This document shows positions 25,389 through 33,657 of a stretch of 64,000 nt of DNA, in pieces. Numbering within the stretch: position 1 is the first letter of the stretch; the number at the start of each line of letters is the position of its first letter. Source of the DNA: Haloechinothrix aidingensis. GTDB lineage: Bacteria; Actinomycetota; Actinomycetes; Mycobacteriales; Pseudonocardiaceae. Where the stretch lies: assembly GCF_013450155.1 (NCBI RefSeq), contig NZ_JACCKD010000001.1, forward strand, positions 496,001 to 560,000, written 5' to 3'. The position numbers and the translations under genes were made by a program. Below the pieces are notes generated by a model. That model was given only the letters and a program-made list of their open reading frames with translations, ran no database searches and was not told where the DNA came from.

Positions 25389-27476
25389 TCAGGAGTCGGT
25401 ACCGGGGAGCGGCTCGTTGCGTATCAGCGCCCCGAAGAGCTCACTGGCTTCGCCTTCGAGGAGGACCTCGTTGCCGCGTGCGTTCGAGAATCCCGTGGTG
25501 GGCACGGTGATGAAGTCGATCGATTCGACCCCGGTCGACTTCAGCGAGTGGACGAGCGTGAGCATGTCGTCCATCGCGACGTTGTCCCCGAACGTGGCGT
25601 TGGTGAACGCGGTGACGAAACGCTTCATCCTGCGCGGGTCGAGGACGACGTCCCTGGACACCGCCGAGTTCAGCAGCGCGGAGATGAACTGCTGCTGGCG
25701 CTGCATGCGCCCGTAGTCGGACGTCGGGTCGCCGTGTACGTGCCTGGCACGGACGAAGTCGAGCGCTCGTGTTCCGGAGAGGACGTGCGTGCCCGGCTCG
25801 TCGATGACGACCCCGAGCACATCGTCGATGATGGGCTCCTCCACCGTGACCGGGACCCCGCCCACGGCGTCGACCATACCGGTGAACCCGCGGAAGTCGA
25901 CGCCGACGAAATGGTTCACCCGCAGTCCGGAGATGCCTTGGATGACCTTGGTGACGCAGCGCGGTCCGCCCATGGAGTACGCTTCCGCGAGCTTGACCTG
26001 CTCGGCCTCGTGCACGGTCTCGGCGGAGTACTCCCGCGTCTTGTCGTCCCACTGCTCGCAGCCGTCCAGGTCGATCTCGAGGTCACGGGGGAAGGAGACG
26101 AAAACCGCGCGGTCCTCGCCCGCGGGGACGTGCGCGAGCATGATGGTGTCCGCACGCGACCCGGCGATGTCCTCCTCGGTTCCGTGCCCGGCCTCCGCGT
26201 CGAGCCCTTCGCGGGTGTCCGAGCCGATGATCAGGTAATTCGAGTCCCCCTGCTGGGCGGCTGCGTCCTGGATCGCCGGGGAGTCGGGGTCGAGGGCGGA
26301 GACCTCGTCGAACCGGTCGTCGTAGTAGGCGATACCTCCCCACGCGCCCCCGACGGCGAGCACGACGATCATCGCGAGGATGAACACCGCCGCCCGCGTG
26401 GCGAGCAGCGTCCGGTTGCGCGTGCGCCTGCGCTTCTCCTGCAGGCGGGTGAGTACCGGCCGGTCCGGCGTCTCCGTGGCAGCCTCGCCTGCTTCGTCGT
26501 CCTCGTGCGGATCCGGGTCGTCACCGCCGCTGTGGCCGGGGTCGGGCTCCACGGCCGTAGCGGCCCGCTGGTCGGCGGCCCGCGCGCGTTCCGGGGGCAT
26601 GCGGGCAGTGACGGTCGGCAGTACGTCGGTGACCTCGACGACGTCGAGCCCCGGTACCTCGCCGTCCGGCCCGTGCTCGTCGCTGTTCCCGGAATCGGTG
26701 TCGACGACCGACCTCACCAGCGCCGGAGCCAGCACGTGGCGTGTCACGCTGCTGGAGTCCTGCGCGGACAGGTGCGCGGGCGACTCCTCGTGCGAGATGT
26801 TCAGCGGCCCGAGCAGCGACCCCGCGTGACCGTGCTGCGCGGGCCGTTGCGGTGCCCTGCCGCGTGGTGCGGGCGGCCGGGACGCGGGTCCGCCGCGTTG
26901 CCGGGCCTGCGGGCCCTGCGGGGGCGGGGCATGGTGCGGGACGGCGTTTCGCTGGGGAGGCGATCTTCGGGGTGGGGGCGGGGGTGGTTCGGCCGGTGCT
27001 TGCGGGCGCCGTGCTGCCGGGGGTGGTTGCGGAGTGGTACGTGGTTCCCATCCCTGGGGCGGTTGCGGGCCCGTGGGTGGTCGGGGCCCGCCGGGAGGTC
27101 CCTGCGGGGCCGCGGGCGGCCCGTGCCGGCTGCGCTGTGTATCCCCGGCAGGTGCCTGCGGTGGCCGTGCCTGCGGGGGTGGAGGTTGCGCGGCCTGTGG
27201 AGGTTGCGTGGCCTGCGGAGGTTGCGGGGCCTGTGGAGGTTGCGGGGTAGCCGGTGGTGGGAAGTCGGGCCGCTTGCCGGTGAGCCGGTGAATGAGGTCG
27301 GCGGCGTTGACGCCGTCGCTGGTGTCCTGCGCGCGGCGACGGCCACCCCCGTCGTCGCGCGCGGGCGGGGGAGGGGAGGGCGGCGTGTTCCCGGCAGGCC
27401 GGGGTGGTTGCTGGTTCGGGTGTCGCGCGCCGGGCGGCTGGGGGCCGGTGCCCGACGTTCGCGGGTCGTCTGGCAC
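25389..27476 (-). CDS. LytR-CpsA-Psr (LCP) family protein with long proline-rich N-terminus
   Basis: LCP enzymes transfer glycopolymers such as arabinogalactan onto peptidoglycan outside the cell. 695 residues: cytoplasmic Pro/Gln-rich region (about 1-230), acidic linker, one TM near 365-388, and an LCP domain from about 405 with SRADTIMLAHV, SFPRDLEIDL and DFVRARHV arginines. GTG 27476 has GGGAGG five bases upstream. The N-terminal low-complexity part is unusually long and carries PPQA repeats. Rv0822c-like position. Confidence 0.9.
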   Translation of the reverse strand: MPDDPRTSGTGPQPPGARHPNQQPPRPAGNTPPSPPPPARDDGGGRRRAQDTSDGVNAADLIHRLTGKRPDFPPPATPQPPQAPQPPQATQPPQAAQPPPPQARPPQAPAGDTQRSRHGPPAAPQGPPGGPRPPTGPQPPQGWEPRTTPQPPPAARRPQAPAEPPPPPPRRSPPQRNAVPHHAPPPQGPQARQRGGPASRPPAPRGRAPQRPAQHGHAGSLLGPLNISHEESPAHLSAQDSSSVTRHVLAPALVRSVVDTDSGNSDEHGPDGEVPGLDVVEVTDVLPTVTARMPPERARAADQRAATAVEPDPGHSGGDDPDPHEDDEAGEAATETPDRPVLTRLQEKRRRTRNRTLLATRAAVFILAMIVVLAVGGAWGGIAYYDDRFDEVSALDPDSPAIQDAAAQQGDSNYLIIGSDTREGLDAEAGHGTEEDIAGSRADTIMLAHVPAGEDRAVFVSFPRDLEIDLDGCEQWDDKTREYSAETVHEAEQVKLAEAYSMGGPRCVTKVIQGISGLRVNHFVGVDFRGFTGMVDAVGGVPVTVEEPIIDDVLGVVIDEPGTHVLSGTRALDFVRARHVHGDPTSDYGRMQRQQQFISALLNSAVSRDVVLDPRRMKRFVTAFTNATFGDNVAMDDMLTLVHSLKSTGVESIDFITVPTTGFSNARGNEVLLEGEASELFGALIRNEPLPGTDS
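27189..27248. repeat. 18-bp tandem repeats inside the LCP gene
   Basis: About three near-identical units of the type GGCCTGTGGAGGTTGCGG encode the repeated Pro-Pro-Gln-Ala stretch of the LCP N-terminus. Copy number is likely to vary between strains. Confidence 0.7.
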
Positions 27477-27708
27477 TCAGCCTCCCTTCGCCGTATGCGT
27501 CCACGACGCGGTGCACGTCGTAGTTACGTCGCGCATGGATCGCGGTAAATAGTACTGCTGTTGAACCTTGGTGACGACACTATCGGGTGTATTCGCACAC
27601 TGCGAGTTACTCAGCGTCCGGTCGGCCCGTTCGTTGGCCGGGCTGGTGGTCGCGGCCTGGCCGGGTCAGCAGGGGGCGCATTCGCCCCGGGAAACCCGCG
27701 CCGCGCCG

Positions 27709-28650
27709 TCAGCGGCAGTCGTCGTCGAGACCCGCGAGCCGGATCGCCCCGTCCTTACGGTAAGCCACCGTGTTACGCCCGGACCGTTTGGCCGCGTACA
27801 GCAGGTCGTCGGCGCGACGGAGCTGGCGTTCGGCGTCGTTGGTCTCCGGGCGGACGGTGCCCACGCCGCTGCGAATCGCGTGGTGCACCAGGCCCGCGCT
27901 GACGGTCACGTGCAGGCCGTCGGCGAGCGTGGGCCACGGGTGGTCGGCCACGCGTGCGCGCGTGCGCTCCAGAGTGGTCACAGCCTGGCGTGCGCTGATG
28001 TTCGGTAGTACGAGTACGAACTCCTCACCTCCGTAGCGGGCGCAGAAACCCCCGTCGGGTAACTCGGCCTGCAGCAGGGACACCACTCGCTGCAGCACCC
28101 TGTCCCCGAGCGCGTGCCCGTAGGTGTCGTTGACGTCCTTGAAATGGTCGAGGTCGATCAGTGCGATCGCGACCCCGCGTTCGATGTCGACCTGGTCGGC
28201 GAGCAGGTCGACGAGCTGCCTGTGCAGGTAGCGCCGGTTGTAGGTCGCGGTCAGCTCGTCCCGCATGCTCGCGTCGAGCGCTTGCTCATGCGCTTTGCGC
28301 AACTCGGCGACCTCACGCTGGTGCTGCTCGGGAAGCCGGAGTGCGCCGCAGTCGTGGTCACGTGCCAGCCGCAACGCGGTCTGCAGGTGCGCGTAGGCCC
28401 CCTCCCAGTTCTGCTGCGCCGCGAGCAGGTTGGCGATCGACTCGTGGAGCTCGACGAGATCGACGGGGTAAGCGGGCAGCGAGGGTCGAGCTCCGAATCC
28501 CTGTAGGTCGTTGTCGACCGCGTAGTCCACCTGCCGCGGGGGAGTCGCACGGCCGCGCGCGGCGTACTCGCGCCCCGCTTCGGTGGCTGCCTGCACCTCA
28601 CCCGTCCCGATCGCGCTCAGTCGATGTGGCACCGTACCTGCCTCTCTCAC
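27709..28650 (-). CDS. GGDEF-domain diguanylate cyclase
   Basis: Makes c-di-GMP. 313 residues: N-terminal helical, TPR-like region (about 60-130, with ESIANLLAAQQNWEGAYAHLQTAL), then GGDEF domain from about 135 with DLDHFKDVNDTYGHALGD and the intact active site RYGGEEF (GGEEF near 206-210). The RxxD inhibitory site five residues before GGEEF is absent. No TM segment. May supply the nucleotide read by the RsiG-like protein at 6323; that link is inferred. Confidence 0.9.
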   Translation of the reverse strand: MREAGTVPHRLSAIGTGEVQAATEAGREYAARGRATPPRQVDYAVDNDLQGFGARPSLPAYPVDLVELHESIANLLAAQQNWEGAYAHLQTALRLARDHDCGALRLPEQHQREVAELRKAHEQALDASMRDELTATYNRRYLHRQLVDLLADQVDIERGVAIALIDLDHFKDVNDTYGHALGDRVLQRVVSLLQAELPDGGFCARYGGEEFVLVLPNISARQAVTTLERTRARVADHPWPTLADGLHVTVSAGLVHHAIRSGVGTVRPETNDAERQLRRADDLLYAAKRSGRNTVAYRKDGAIRLAGLDDDCR

Positions 28651-28883
28651 GTGAACGTTCTCGTCCAGCAGGAGGCGCAGCTTGAGGTATTAGGACGCCC
28701 AACGACCCAATATCACCCGAAAGGCGGGCAACCTTTCGCAGGTCAGGTGAATATGATTACCGTAAGTGCACAACCATTCGCACATGCATTCGGATGCGCG
28801 GCGCCCCTTCACGACCTCGCGTGGGGTCGCCGAGGAGAACCAGCGGGCCCGTCGAGCACGCGCACCCCTGGCTCGAGCCGGGC

Positions 28884-30026
28884 TCAACCACCCGAGTGCA
28901 TGACCTCCGCGGCGGTGGGCACGCACCGGTCGTCCGGGTCGTCCAGCCAACCGTGCGGCAGCACCACCCTGGAGGCCGTGCCCTGCCGCCCGCGCGGCCC
29001 TTCGGCCTCGGAGGGGAACGGGACGTCGGCGTCCAGCTTGCCGAGCAGGTCGTCCAGCTCGGCGAGCGAGGACACCCTGGCGAGCGACTGGCGCAGCTCA
29101 CCCCCGACGGGGAAACCGCGGAAGTACCAGGCCATGTGCTTGCGCAGGTCGCGCATGCCCTTGTCCTCACCGTCGTGCTCGGCGAGCAGCTCGGCGTGCC
29201 TGCGAAGCACGCGCGCGACCTCACCGAGCGTGGGCCCCTCCGGTACGGGCCTGCCCGCGAACACCGCCTCGAGCTCGCCGAACAGCCACGGCCGGCCGAG
29301 GCATCCCCTGCCGACGACCACTCCGTCGCATCCGGTTTCGGACATCATGCGCGGGGCGTCGGAGGCGGCGAAGATGTCGCCGTTGCCGAGTACCGGAACG
29401 GTGGTCACCGCTTCCTTCAGCGCCGCGATCGCCGACCAGTCGGCCTGGCCCGAGTAACGCTGGGCCGCGGTGCGGGCGTGCAGTGCCACCGCGGAGGCAC
29501 CCTCGGCCTCGGCGATCCGCCCCGCGTCCAGGTGCGTGTGGTGGCCGTCGTCGATGCCGATGCGGAACTTCACCGTCACAGGGATGCCCGCGGGTTCGGC
29601 GGCGCGCACAGCTGCGGCGACGACGTCTCCGAACAGCTTGCGCTTGAACGGCAGGGCCGCACCGCCGCCCTTGCGGGTGACCTTGGGTACCGGGCAGCCG
29701 AAGTTCATGTCGATGTGGTCGGCGAGGTTCTCCTCGGCCACCATGCGGGCCGCGCGGTACATGGTCTCCGGGTCGACCCCGTAGAGCTGCATCGAGCGTG
29801 GGTATTCGGCGCGATCGAAGGTGACCAGGTGCATCGTGCCGGGGTGCCGCTCGACGAGTGCCCGGTTGGTGATCATCTCGCAGACGTACAGGCCTGCCCC
29901 GTACTCGCGGCACAGCCTGCGGAAGGCGACGTTGGTGATGCCGGCCATCGGGGCGAGCACCACCGGCGGATCGACCTGGTACGGGCCGATCCGCAGGGTC
30001 GTTGGGGGAGCCGACGGAGCCACCAT
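28884..30026 (-). CDS. dusB: tRNA-dihydrouridine synthase, DusB-like
   Basis: FMN- and NADPH-dependent reduction of uridine in tRNA; about 380 residues. LAPMAGITNVAFRRLCREYG at the N-terminus, catalytic Cys near 111 in MNFGCPVPKVTRKGGGAAL, then KFRIGIDD, HARTAAQRYSG and GNGDIF. Either ATG 30026 or the next codon GTG 30023, which is better spaced from AGGAG, is the start. Rv0823c equivalent and the right end of the conserved block. Confidence 0.93.
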   Translation of the reverse strand: MVAPSAPPTTLRIGPYQVDPPVVLAPMAGITNVAFRRLCREYGAGLYVCEMITNRALVERHPGTMHLVTFDRAEYPRSMQLYGVDPETMYRAARMVAEENLADHIDMNFGCPVPKVTRKGGGAALPFKRKLFGDVVAAAVRAAEPAGIPVTVKFRIGIDDGHHTHLDAGRIAEAEGASAVALHARTAAQRYSGQADWSAIAALKEAVTTVPVLGNGDIFAASDAPRMMSETGCDGVVVGRGCLGRPWLFGELEAVFAGRPVPEGPTLGEVARVLRRHAELLAEHDGEDKGMRDLRKHMAWYFRGFPVGGELRQSLARVSSLAELDDLLGKLDADVPFPSEAEGPRGRQGTASRVVLPHGWLDDPDDRCVPTAAEVMHSGG

Positions 30027-30104
30027 GCTCCTATTGTCTCCGGTCTCCGCGCAGGCGGTCGCGGTGGCCCGCGCAGCGGGGTGCCGGCAAGTACGGTCCG
30101 GGAC

Positions 30105-30629
30105 ATGGCCCTTGGAGTGTGCCTGCTGTTCGACCGCGCGACCGAACGCGCCCTTCGGGGGCTGTGGGACAGGTTGGAGGCACGTGGGATACCGACGCTG
30201 CGCTCGCACACACACGGCCTGCACGTGCCGCACATGTCCTACGTCGTGTTGCTGCGCTGGGACCTGGACGCGGTGCGCGCGGCGGTGCACGGTCTCGGTG
30301 ACGGTGGCCCGTTCGAGGTCACGTTCGACGCGCTCGGCACCTTCCGCCGTGGGCGGGCCTGCCTGGTTCCGGCGGTACCTCCCGACCTGGTGACGCGCCA
30401 GCAGGCGGTGGTCGAGGCGGCACGCGCTACGGGGGCCCTGGTGCACATGCACTACGAGCGCGGCCGGTGGTTGCCGCACGCCTCGCTCGCGCCACGTGCG
30501 CAGGCCGGCTGGCTGCCCACCGTGGCAACGGCGGTCTACGAGGTTCTCCCGCTCACCGCGCGGGTCGAGCGCGCCGCCCTGATCGACAGCTCGACCGGCC
30601 GGGTGTGGCCGCTGAGCACGGTGCCGTGA
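30105..30629 (+). CDS. 2H phosphoesterase / 2'-5' RNA ligase-like protein
   Basis: 174 residues with two H-x-S motifs, HMS at residue 43 and HAS at residue 125, spaced as in the LigT/2H superfamily with Ser in place of Thr. Predicted cyclic phosphodiesterase or RNA-end enzyme; substrate unknown. Divergent from dusB with a 78-bp gap. Confidence 0.7.
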   Translation: MALGVCLLFDRATERALRGLWDRLEARGIPTLRSHTHGLHVPHMSYVVLLRWDLDAVRAAVHGLGDGGPFEVTFDALGTFRRGRACLVPAVPPDLVTRQQAVVEAARATGALVHMHYERGRWLPHASLAPRAQAGWLPTVATAVYEVLPLTARVERAALIDSSTGRVWPLSTVP

Positions 30630-30684
30630 CCGGACCCGGGGCCCGTGCCGATCGAGCCGTGGCCGGTGAGCTTAGCCTTGGTCC

Positions 30685-31140
30685 GTGCCGGATCACGACG
30701 AGGACGAGACCGAGAAGCAGCGCCTCGCGCGCAACGTCAACGAACTGCTCGGCGAGCTGCGCGTCGCCCAGACCGGCGTGCAGATCCTGTTCGGGTTCTT
30801 GCTCGCCGTGGCGTTCACCCCGCTGTTCCGCAAGGCCAGTGGCTTCGAGCAGGGGCTGCACCTGGCGGCCGTGCTGCTGGCCGTGCTCGCCACGGCGATG
30901 CTGAGCGCCCCGGCGGCCTGGCACCGTGTGCTGTTCCGCTCCGGCCGCCGGCACGAGATCCTGCGGTACGGCAACCGCCTCGTACTGGTCGGCCTGGTAT
31001 GCATCGCGCTCGCGGTCACAGCGACGATCGCGCTCATGGTCAAAGTGATCTTCGGCCTCGTCCCGATGATCGTGATCGCGACCCTTGTCGCGCTGGTGTT
31101 CGCCACAGCCTGGTTCTTCGCCCCGCTGCGGTTGCGTTGA
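30685..31140 (+). CDS. DUF6328-type four-TM membrane protein
   Basis: 151 residues from GTG 30685. A charged N-terminus (DEDETEKQRLARNVNELLGELRVA) is followed by four hydrophobic helices. It matches my memory of DUF6328; function unknown. It begins 55 bp after the 2H protein on the same strand and may share its message. Confidence 0.7.
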   Translation: MPDHDEDETEKQRLARNVNELLGELRVAQTGVQILFGFLLAVAFTPLFRKASGFEQGLHLAAVLLAVLATAMLSAPAAWHRVLFRSGRRHEILRYGNRLVLVGLVCIALAVTATIALMVKVIFGLVPMIVIATLVALVFATAWFFAPLRLR

Positions 31141-31161
31141 CTGCCGGCAGGGGCGAGCCGG

Positions 31162-31377
31162 TCAGCCGGGGTCTTCCAGCCGGAAGCCGACTTTCATGCA
31201 GACCTGGTAGTGCGCGACCTCGCCGTTCTCGATATGGCCTCGAATCTCGGAGACCTCGAACCAGTCGAGACCGCGGAGTGTCTGGCCCGCGCGCCGGACC
31301 CCGCCGCGGATCGCGTCGTCGATGCTCTCACCGGAGCTGCCGACGATCTCGGTGACCCGGTAGGTGTGCTCGGGCAT
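31162..31377 (-). CDS. Dodecin flavin-storage protein
   Basis: 71 residues, the standard length of dodecin, which forms a hollow dodecamer binding flavins or CoA. YRVTEIVGSSGESIDDAI and the LRGLDWFEVSEIRGHI strand with the flavin-stacking Trp39 are characteristic. A GAGGAGG precedes ATG 31377. Convergent with the DUF6328 gene. Confidence 0.92.
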   Translation of the reverse strand: MPEHTYRVTEIVGSSGESIDDAIRGGVRRAGQTLRGLDWFEVSEIRGHIENGEVAHYQVCMKVGFRLEDPG

Positions 31378-31493
31378 GGGCGCCTCCTCGTACGAGTCAC
31401 GTGGCTGTAGTGCCGCTGTATGCGTACAGCCGGGCTTCGGACGGCCCGGCCAGTCATTGTCGGGGCTGCGTGGCGCTGGCGCATCCGGAGTGC

Positions 31494-31844
31494 TCACTCC
31501 GCGGAATCGGCGGCGTCGAGCCGGGCGACGACCCGTTCGGAGATGGTGCGCAGGGTATCCAGCTCCGCCTCGGTGAGGTGGTCGAACAGCAGCAGGCGGA
31601 CGGTCTCGGTGTGCTTCGGCGCGGCCCGCTCGATGACGTCCCGGCCGGTGGCGGTGAGCATGACGTAGGCGCCGCGCGCGTCGGCGCGGTCGGTGAGCTG
31701 CGCGAGGACGTCGAAGTCGGCGAGAGAGAGCCCGGAGTCGCGCTGCAGCTGCCTGTTCAGCCGCGCGGCCAACTGCCCGTGCATCGCCAGGAAGCTGCGC
31801 CAGGTGCGCTGCTCGCTCTTGGAGAGCCATCGGGTACCGGCCAT
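31494..31844 (-). CDS. MarR-family regulator with the DNA-binding core deleted
   Basis: 116 residues from ATG 31844, versus roughly 150-160 for MarR proteins. The dimerisation helices (WRSFLAMHGQLAARLNRQLQ) and DFDVLAQLTDR are joined directly to ADARGAYVMLTATGRDVIE. The stretch normally between them, holding the HTH recognition helix and most of the wing (about 40-45 residues), is missing without a frameshift. It probably cannot bind DNA normally. Divergent from the dioxygenase it would have regulated. Confidence 0.75.
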   Translation of the reverse strand: MAGTRWLSKSEQRTWRSFLAMHGQLAARLNRQLQRDSGLSLADFDVLAQLTDRADARGAYVMLTATGRDVIERAAPKHTETVRLLLFDHLTEAELDTLRTISERVVARLDAADSAE

Positions 31845-31867
31845 ATGCCGGCAGCCTACCGCAGTTG

Positions 31868-31913
31868 TTGACATGTCATCTACATCCGCTACCATAAAGT
31901 TGATAGTTCAACT
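31868..31913 (+). promoter_or_regulatory. Promoter and dyad operator of the dioxygenase gene
   Basis: TTGACA (31868-31873) and TACCAT (31890-31895) are spaced 16 bp. Just downstream AGTTGA and TCAACT (31898-31913) form a perfect dyad with a 4-bp spacer; TGACATGTCA (31869-31878) is a second palindrome over the -35. The layout suits repression by a MarR protein. Confidence 0.5.
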
Positions 31914-32016
31914 ACATTGCCCGCTCCCCGTGCGGAGTGGCCGGTTGGACGAAGGAATACGACACTGAGGTCGGCACGCGCCCGGCGCCTGCCGGAAGGA
32001 TCGAGGTGATGCGATC

Positions 32017-33021
32017 ATGGCGATCGCGACCAGCGGGCTGCACCACGTGACAGCGATCGGTGGTGACCCGCAGCGCAACGTGGACTTCTACCTGCGCACG
32101 CTCGGGCTGCGCATGGTCAAGACGACGGTCAACTTCGACGATCCCGGCACGTATCACCTGTACTACGGCGACGAGGCGGGACGACCCGGTAGCTTGCTCA
32201 CCTTCTTCCCCTGGAAGGGCGTGCCCGGCGGCCGCCACGGCGCCGGCCAGGCCACCACGACGTCGTTCTCCGTGCCGGAGGACTCGATCGGCTGGTGGAA
32301 GCAGCACCTGGAGGCGGCCGGTGTGGAGACCAGCAGGGTGCGCACCGCGGACAGCGAGGAGGCGCTGACCTTCCACGACCCGGACGGGCTTGCCATCTCC
32401 CTGGTAGCACACCCGCAGGGGGACCCGCGTGAGCCGTGGGACACCCCGGCGGTGCCCGCCGAACGCGCGATCCGCGGGCTGCACTCGGTCACCCTCTCGG
32501 TACGCGACGAGGAGTCCACCGCGGGAATGTTCACCGACGGGCTGGGGCTGCGGTTCTCGCACCAGGACGGCAACAGGTTCCGCTTCGAAGCGGGCGAGGG
32601 TGGTCCGGGAACCATCGTGGACGTTCTCGTCACGCCGGACGCGCCGCAGGGCCTCGTCGCGGGCGGGACGGTGCATCACGTCGCGTGGCGGGTCCCGGAC
32701 GATGCGACGCAGCGAGCCTGGCGTGCGGAGCTTGCCGGTAAGGGTGTTCAGGTGACCTCGATCCTGGACAGGCAGTACTTCCACTCGATCTACTTCCGCG
32801 AACCGGGAGGCACCCTCCTCGAGCTGGCCACCGAGGACATCGGGTTCACAGCCGACGAGCCACTGCTCGAGCTCGGACGCTCCCTCAAGCTGCCGCCGTG
32901 GCTGGAGCCGGACCGCGCGCAGATCGAGGCCGCGTTGCCCGCGCTGAACCTGCCGGACGAGAACAACCCGGAGGTGGCCGAGGCCATCGCCGCACGGGAA
33001 GGAGCCGCTGAGCGAGGATGA
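32017..33021 (+). CDS. VOC-fold ring-cleaving dioxygenase, MhqO/MhqA-like
   Basis: 334 residues with two vicinal-oxygen-chelate modules: GLHHVTAIGGDPQRNVDFYL near the start and GLHSVTLSVRDEES near residue 150. Metal ligands include His in HHVTAIGG and VHHVAWRV and Glu in LLELATED. Homologues are induced by quinones and hydroquinones. The MarR/dioxygenase/esterase set resembles the Bacillus mhq genes, but both partners here are damaged. Confidence 0.85.
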   Translation: MAIATSGLHHVTAIGGDPQRNVDFYLRTLGLRMVKTTVNFDDPGTYHLYYGDEAGRPGSLLTFFPWKGVPGGRHGAGQATTTSFSVPEDSIGWWKQHLEAAGVETSRVRTADSEEALTFHDPDGLAISLVAHPQGDPREPWDTPAVPAERAIRGLHSVTLSVRDEESTAGMFTDGLGLRFSHQDGNRFRFEAGEGGPGTIVDVLVTPDAPQGLVAGGTVHHVAWRVPDDATQRAWRAELAGKGVQVTSILDRQYFHSIYFREPGGTLLELATEDIGFTADEPLLELGRSLKLPPWLEPDRAQIEAALPALNLPDENNPEVAEAIAAREGAAERG

Positions 33022-33430
33022 CGACACACCAGCTGTCCCTCGAGCACCGGTTCGTCGACGGTGACCCTGCCGGTCCCGTGCTGTTGCTGCTGCACGGGAC
33101 GGGGGTGGTCCCGATGACCTGCTCCCGGTGGCCGCGGAGTTGAGCCCGGAGTCGGCCGCGCTCGCCCTACTGCGTCCGGACGCGCTCCGCGAGGTCGCGG
33201 CGTTCGCGGCGATGCTGCCGCACCCGGAGCCGCCCGCGCACGACCTCACCGGCACTCGCGTGTTCCTGTCGAACGGCACGCGCGACCCGATGGCGCCGGT
33301 GGACTCGACCGACCGCCTGGTGACGCTGCTCCGGGAGCGGTCGGCCGAGGTACGCACGCACCGGCACGAGGGTGGTCACGAGCTCACGCCCGAGGGGCTG
33401 CGCGAGGCCAAGGAGTGGCTGGCAGGCTGA
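33018..33430 (+). pseudogene. Carboxylesterase/phospholipase (MhqD-like) pseudogene
   Basis: The ATG overlaps the dioxygenase stop (ATGA). The frame begins MTTHQLSLEHRFVDG and reaches LLLLHGTG, then shifts near 33100-33116 in a G-rich run and stops at 33143. The correct frame resumes as DDLLPVAAELSPESAAL. It then jumps straight to LLRPDALREVAAF; the middle with the nucleophile-elbow serine is absent. The catalytic Asp (NGTRDPM) and His (EGGHELTPEG) remain. Both a frameshift and a large deletion make it non-functional. Confidence 0.75.
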
Positions 33431-33471
33431 GGCGCCCTCGCTCCCTCCCGCTACGCGGTGGCGCCGCTCAG
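33427..33471 (+). terminator. Hairpin after the esterase remnant
   Basis: CTGAGGCGCC (33427-33436) pairs with GGCGCC-x2-TCAG (33460-33471) with a small bulge and a 23-base loop, beginning inside the stop region. Likely terminator of the dioxygenase transcript. Confidence 0.4.
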
Positions 33472-33657
33472 CGAGGTGGGCATGCGCATCCGTCGCCGGT
33501 GGTCCGCGATCGCCGAACGGTGGAACGGCCTGCGCCCGCCACCCGGCGACGGGGCGTGAGGTGTGCGTGCCGACGGTGCTGACCGGCCGATGCGTACCGG
33601 CCCGCTGTGGCGGGTAGCCGGGTCGTGTCCGAGCAGTAGCCGACGAGGGAGCCGAGT

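Noticed and set aside
27183-27248. CRISPR-like short repeats
   Set aside because: The units are contiguous 18-bp tandem repeats without spacers and encode PPQA in frame within the LCP gene.
25290-27548. Long plus-strand open frame antisense to the LCP gene
   Set aside because: Composition-driven shadow of a Pro/Gln-rich GC-biased gene; no conserved domain, whereas the minus strand has a complete LCP protein with ribosome site.
28794-30104. Upstream extension of the 2H phosphoesterase across dusB
   Set aside because: It is antisense to a complete DusB and has no conserved content; the real start is ATG 30105.
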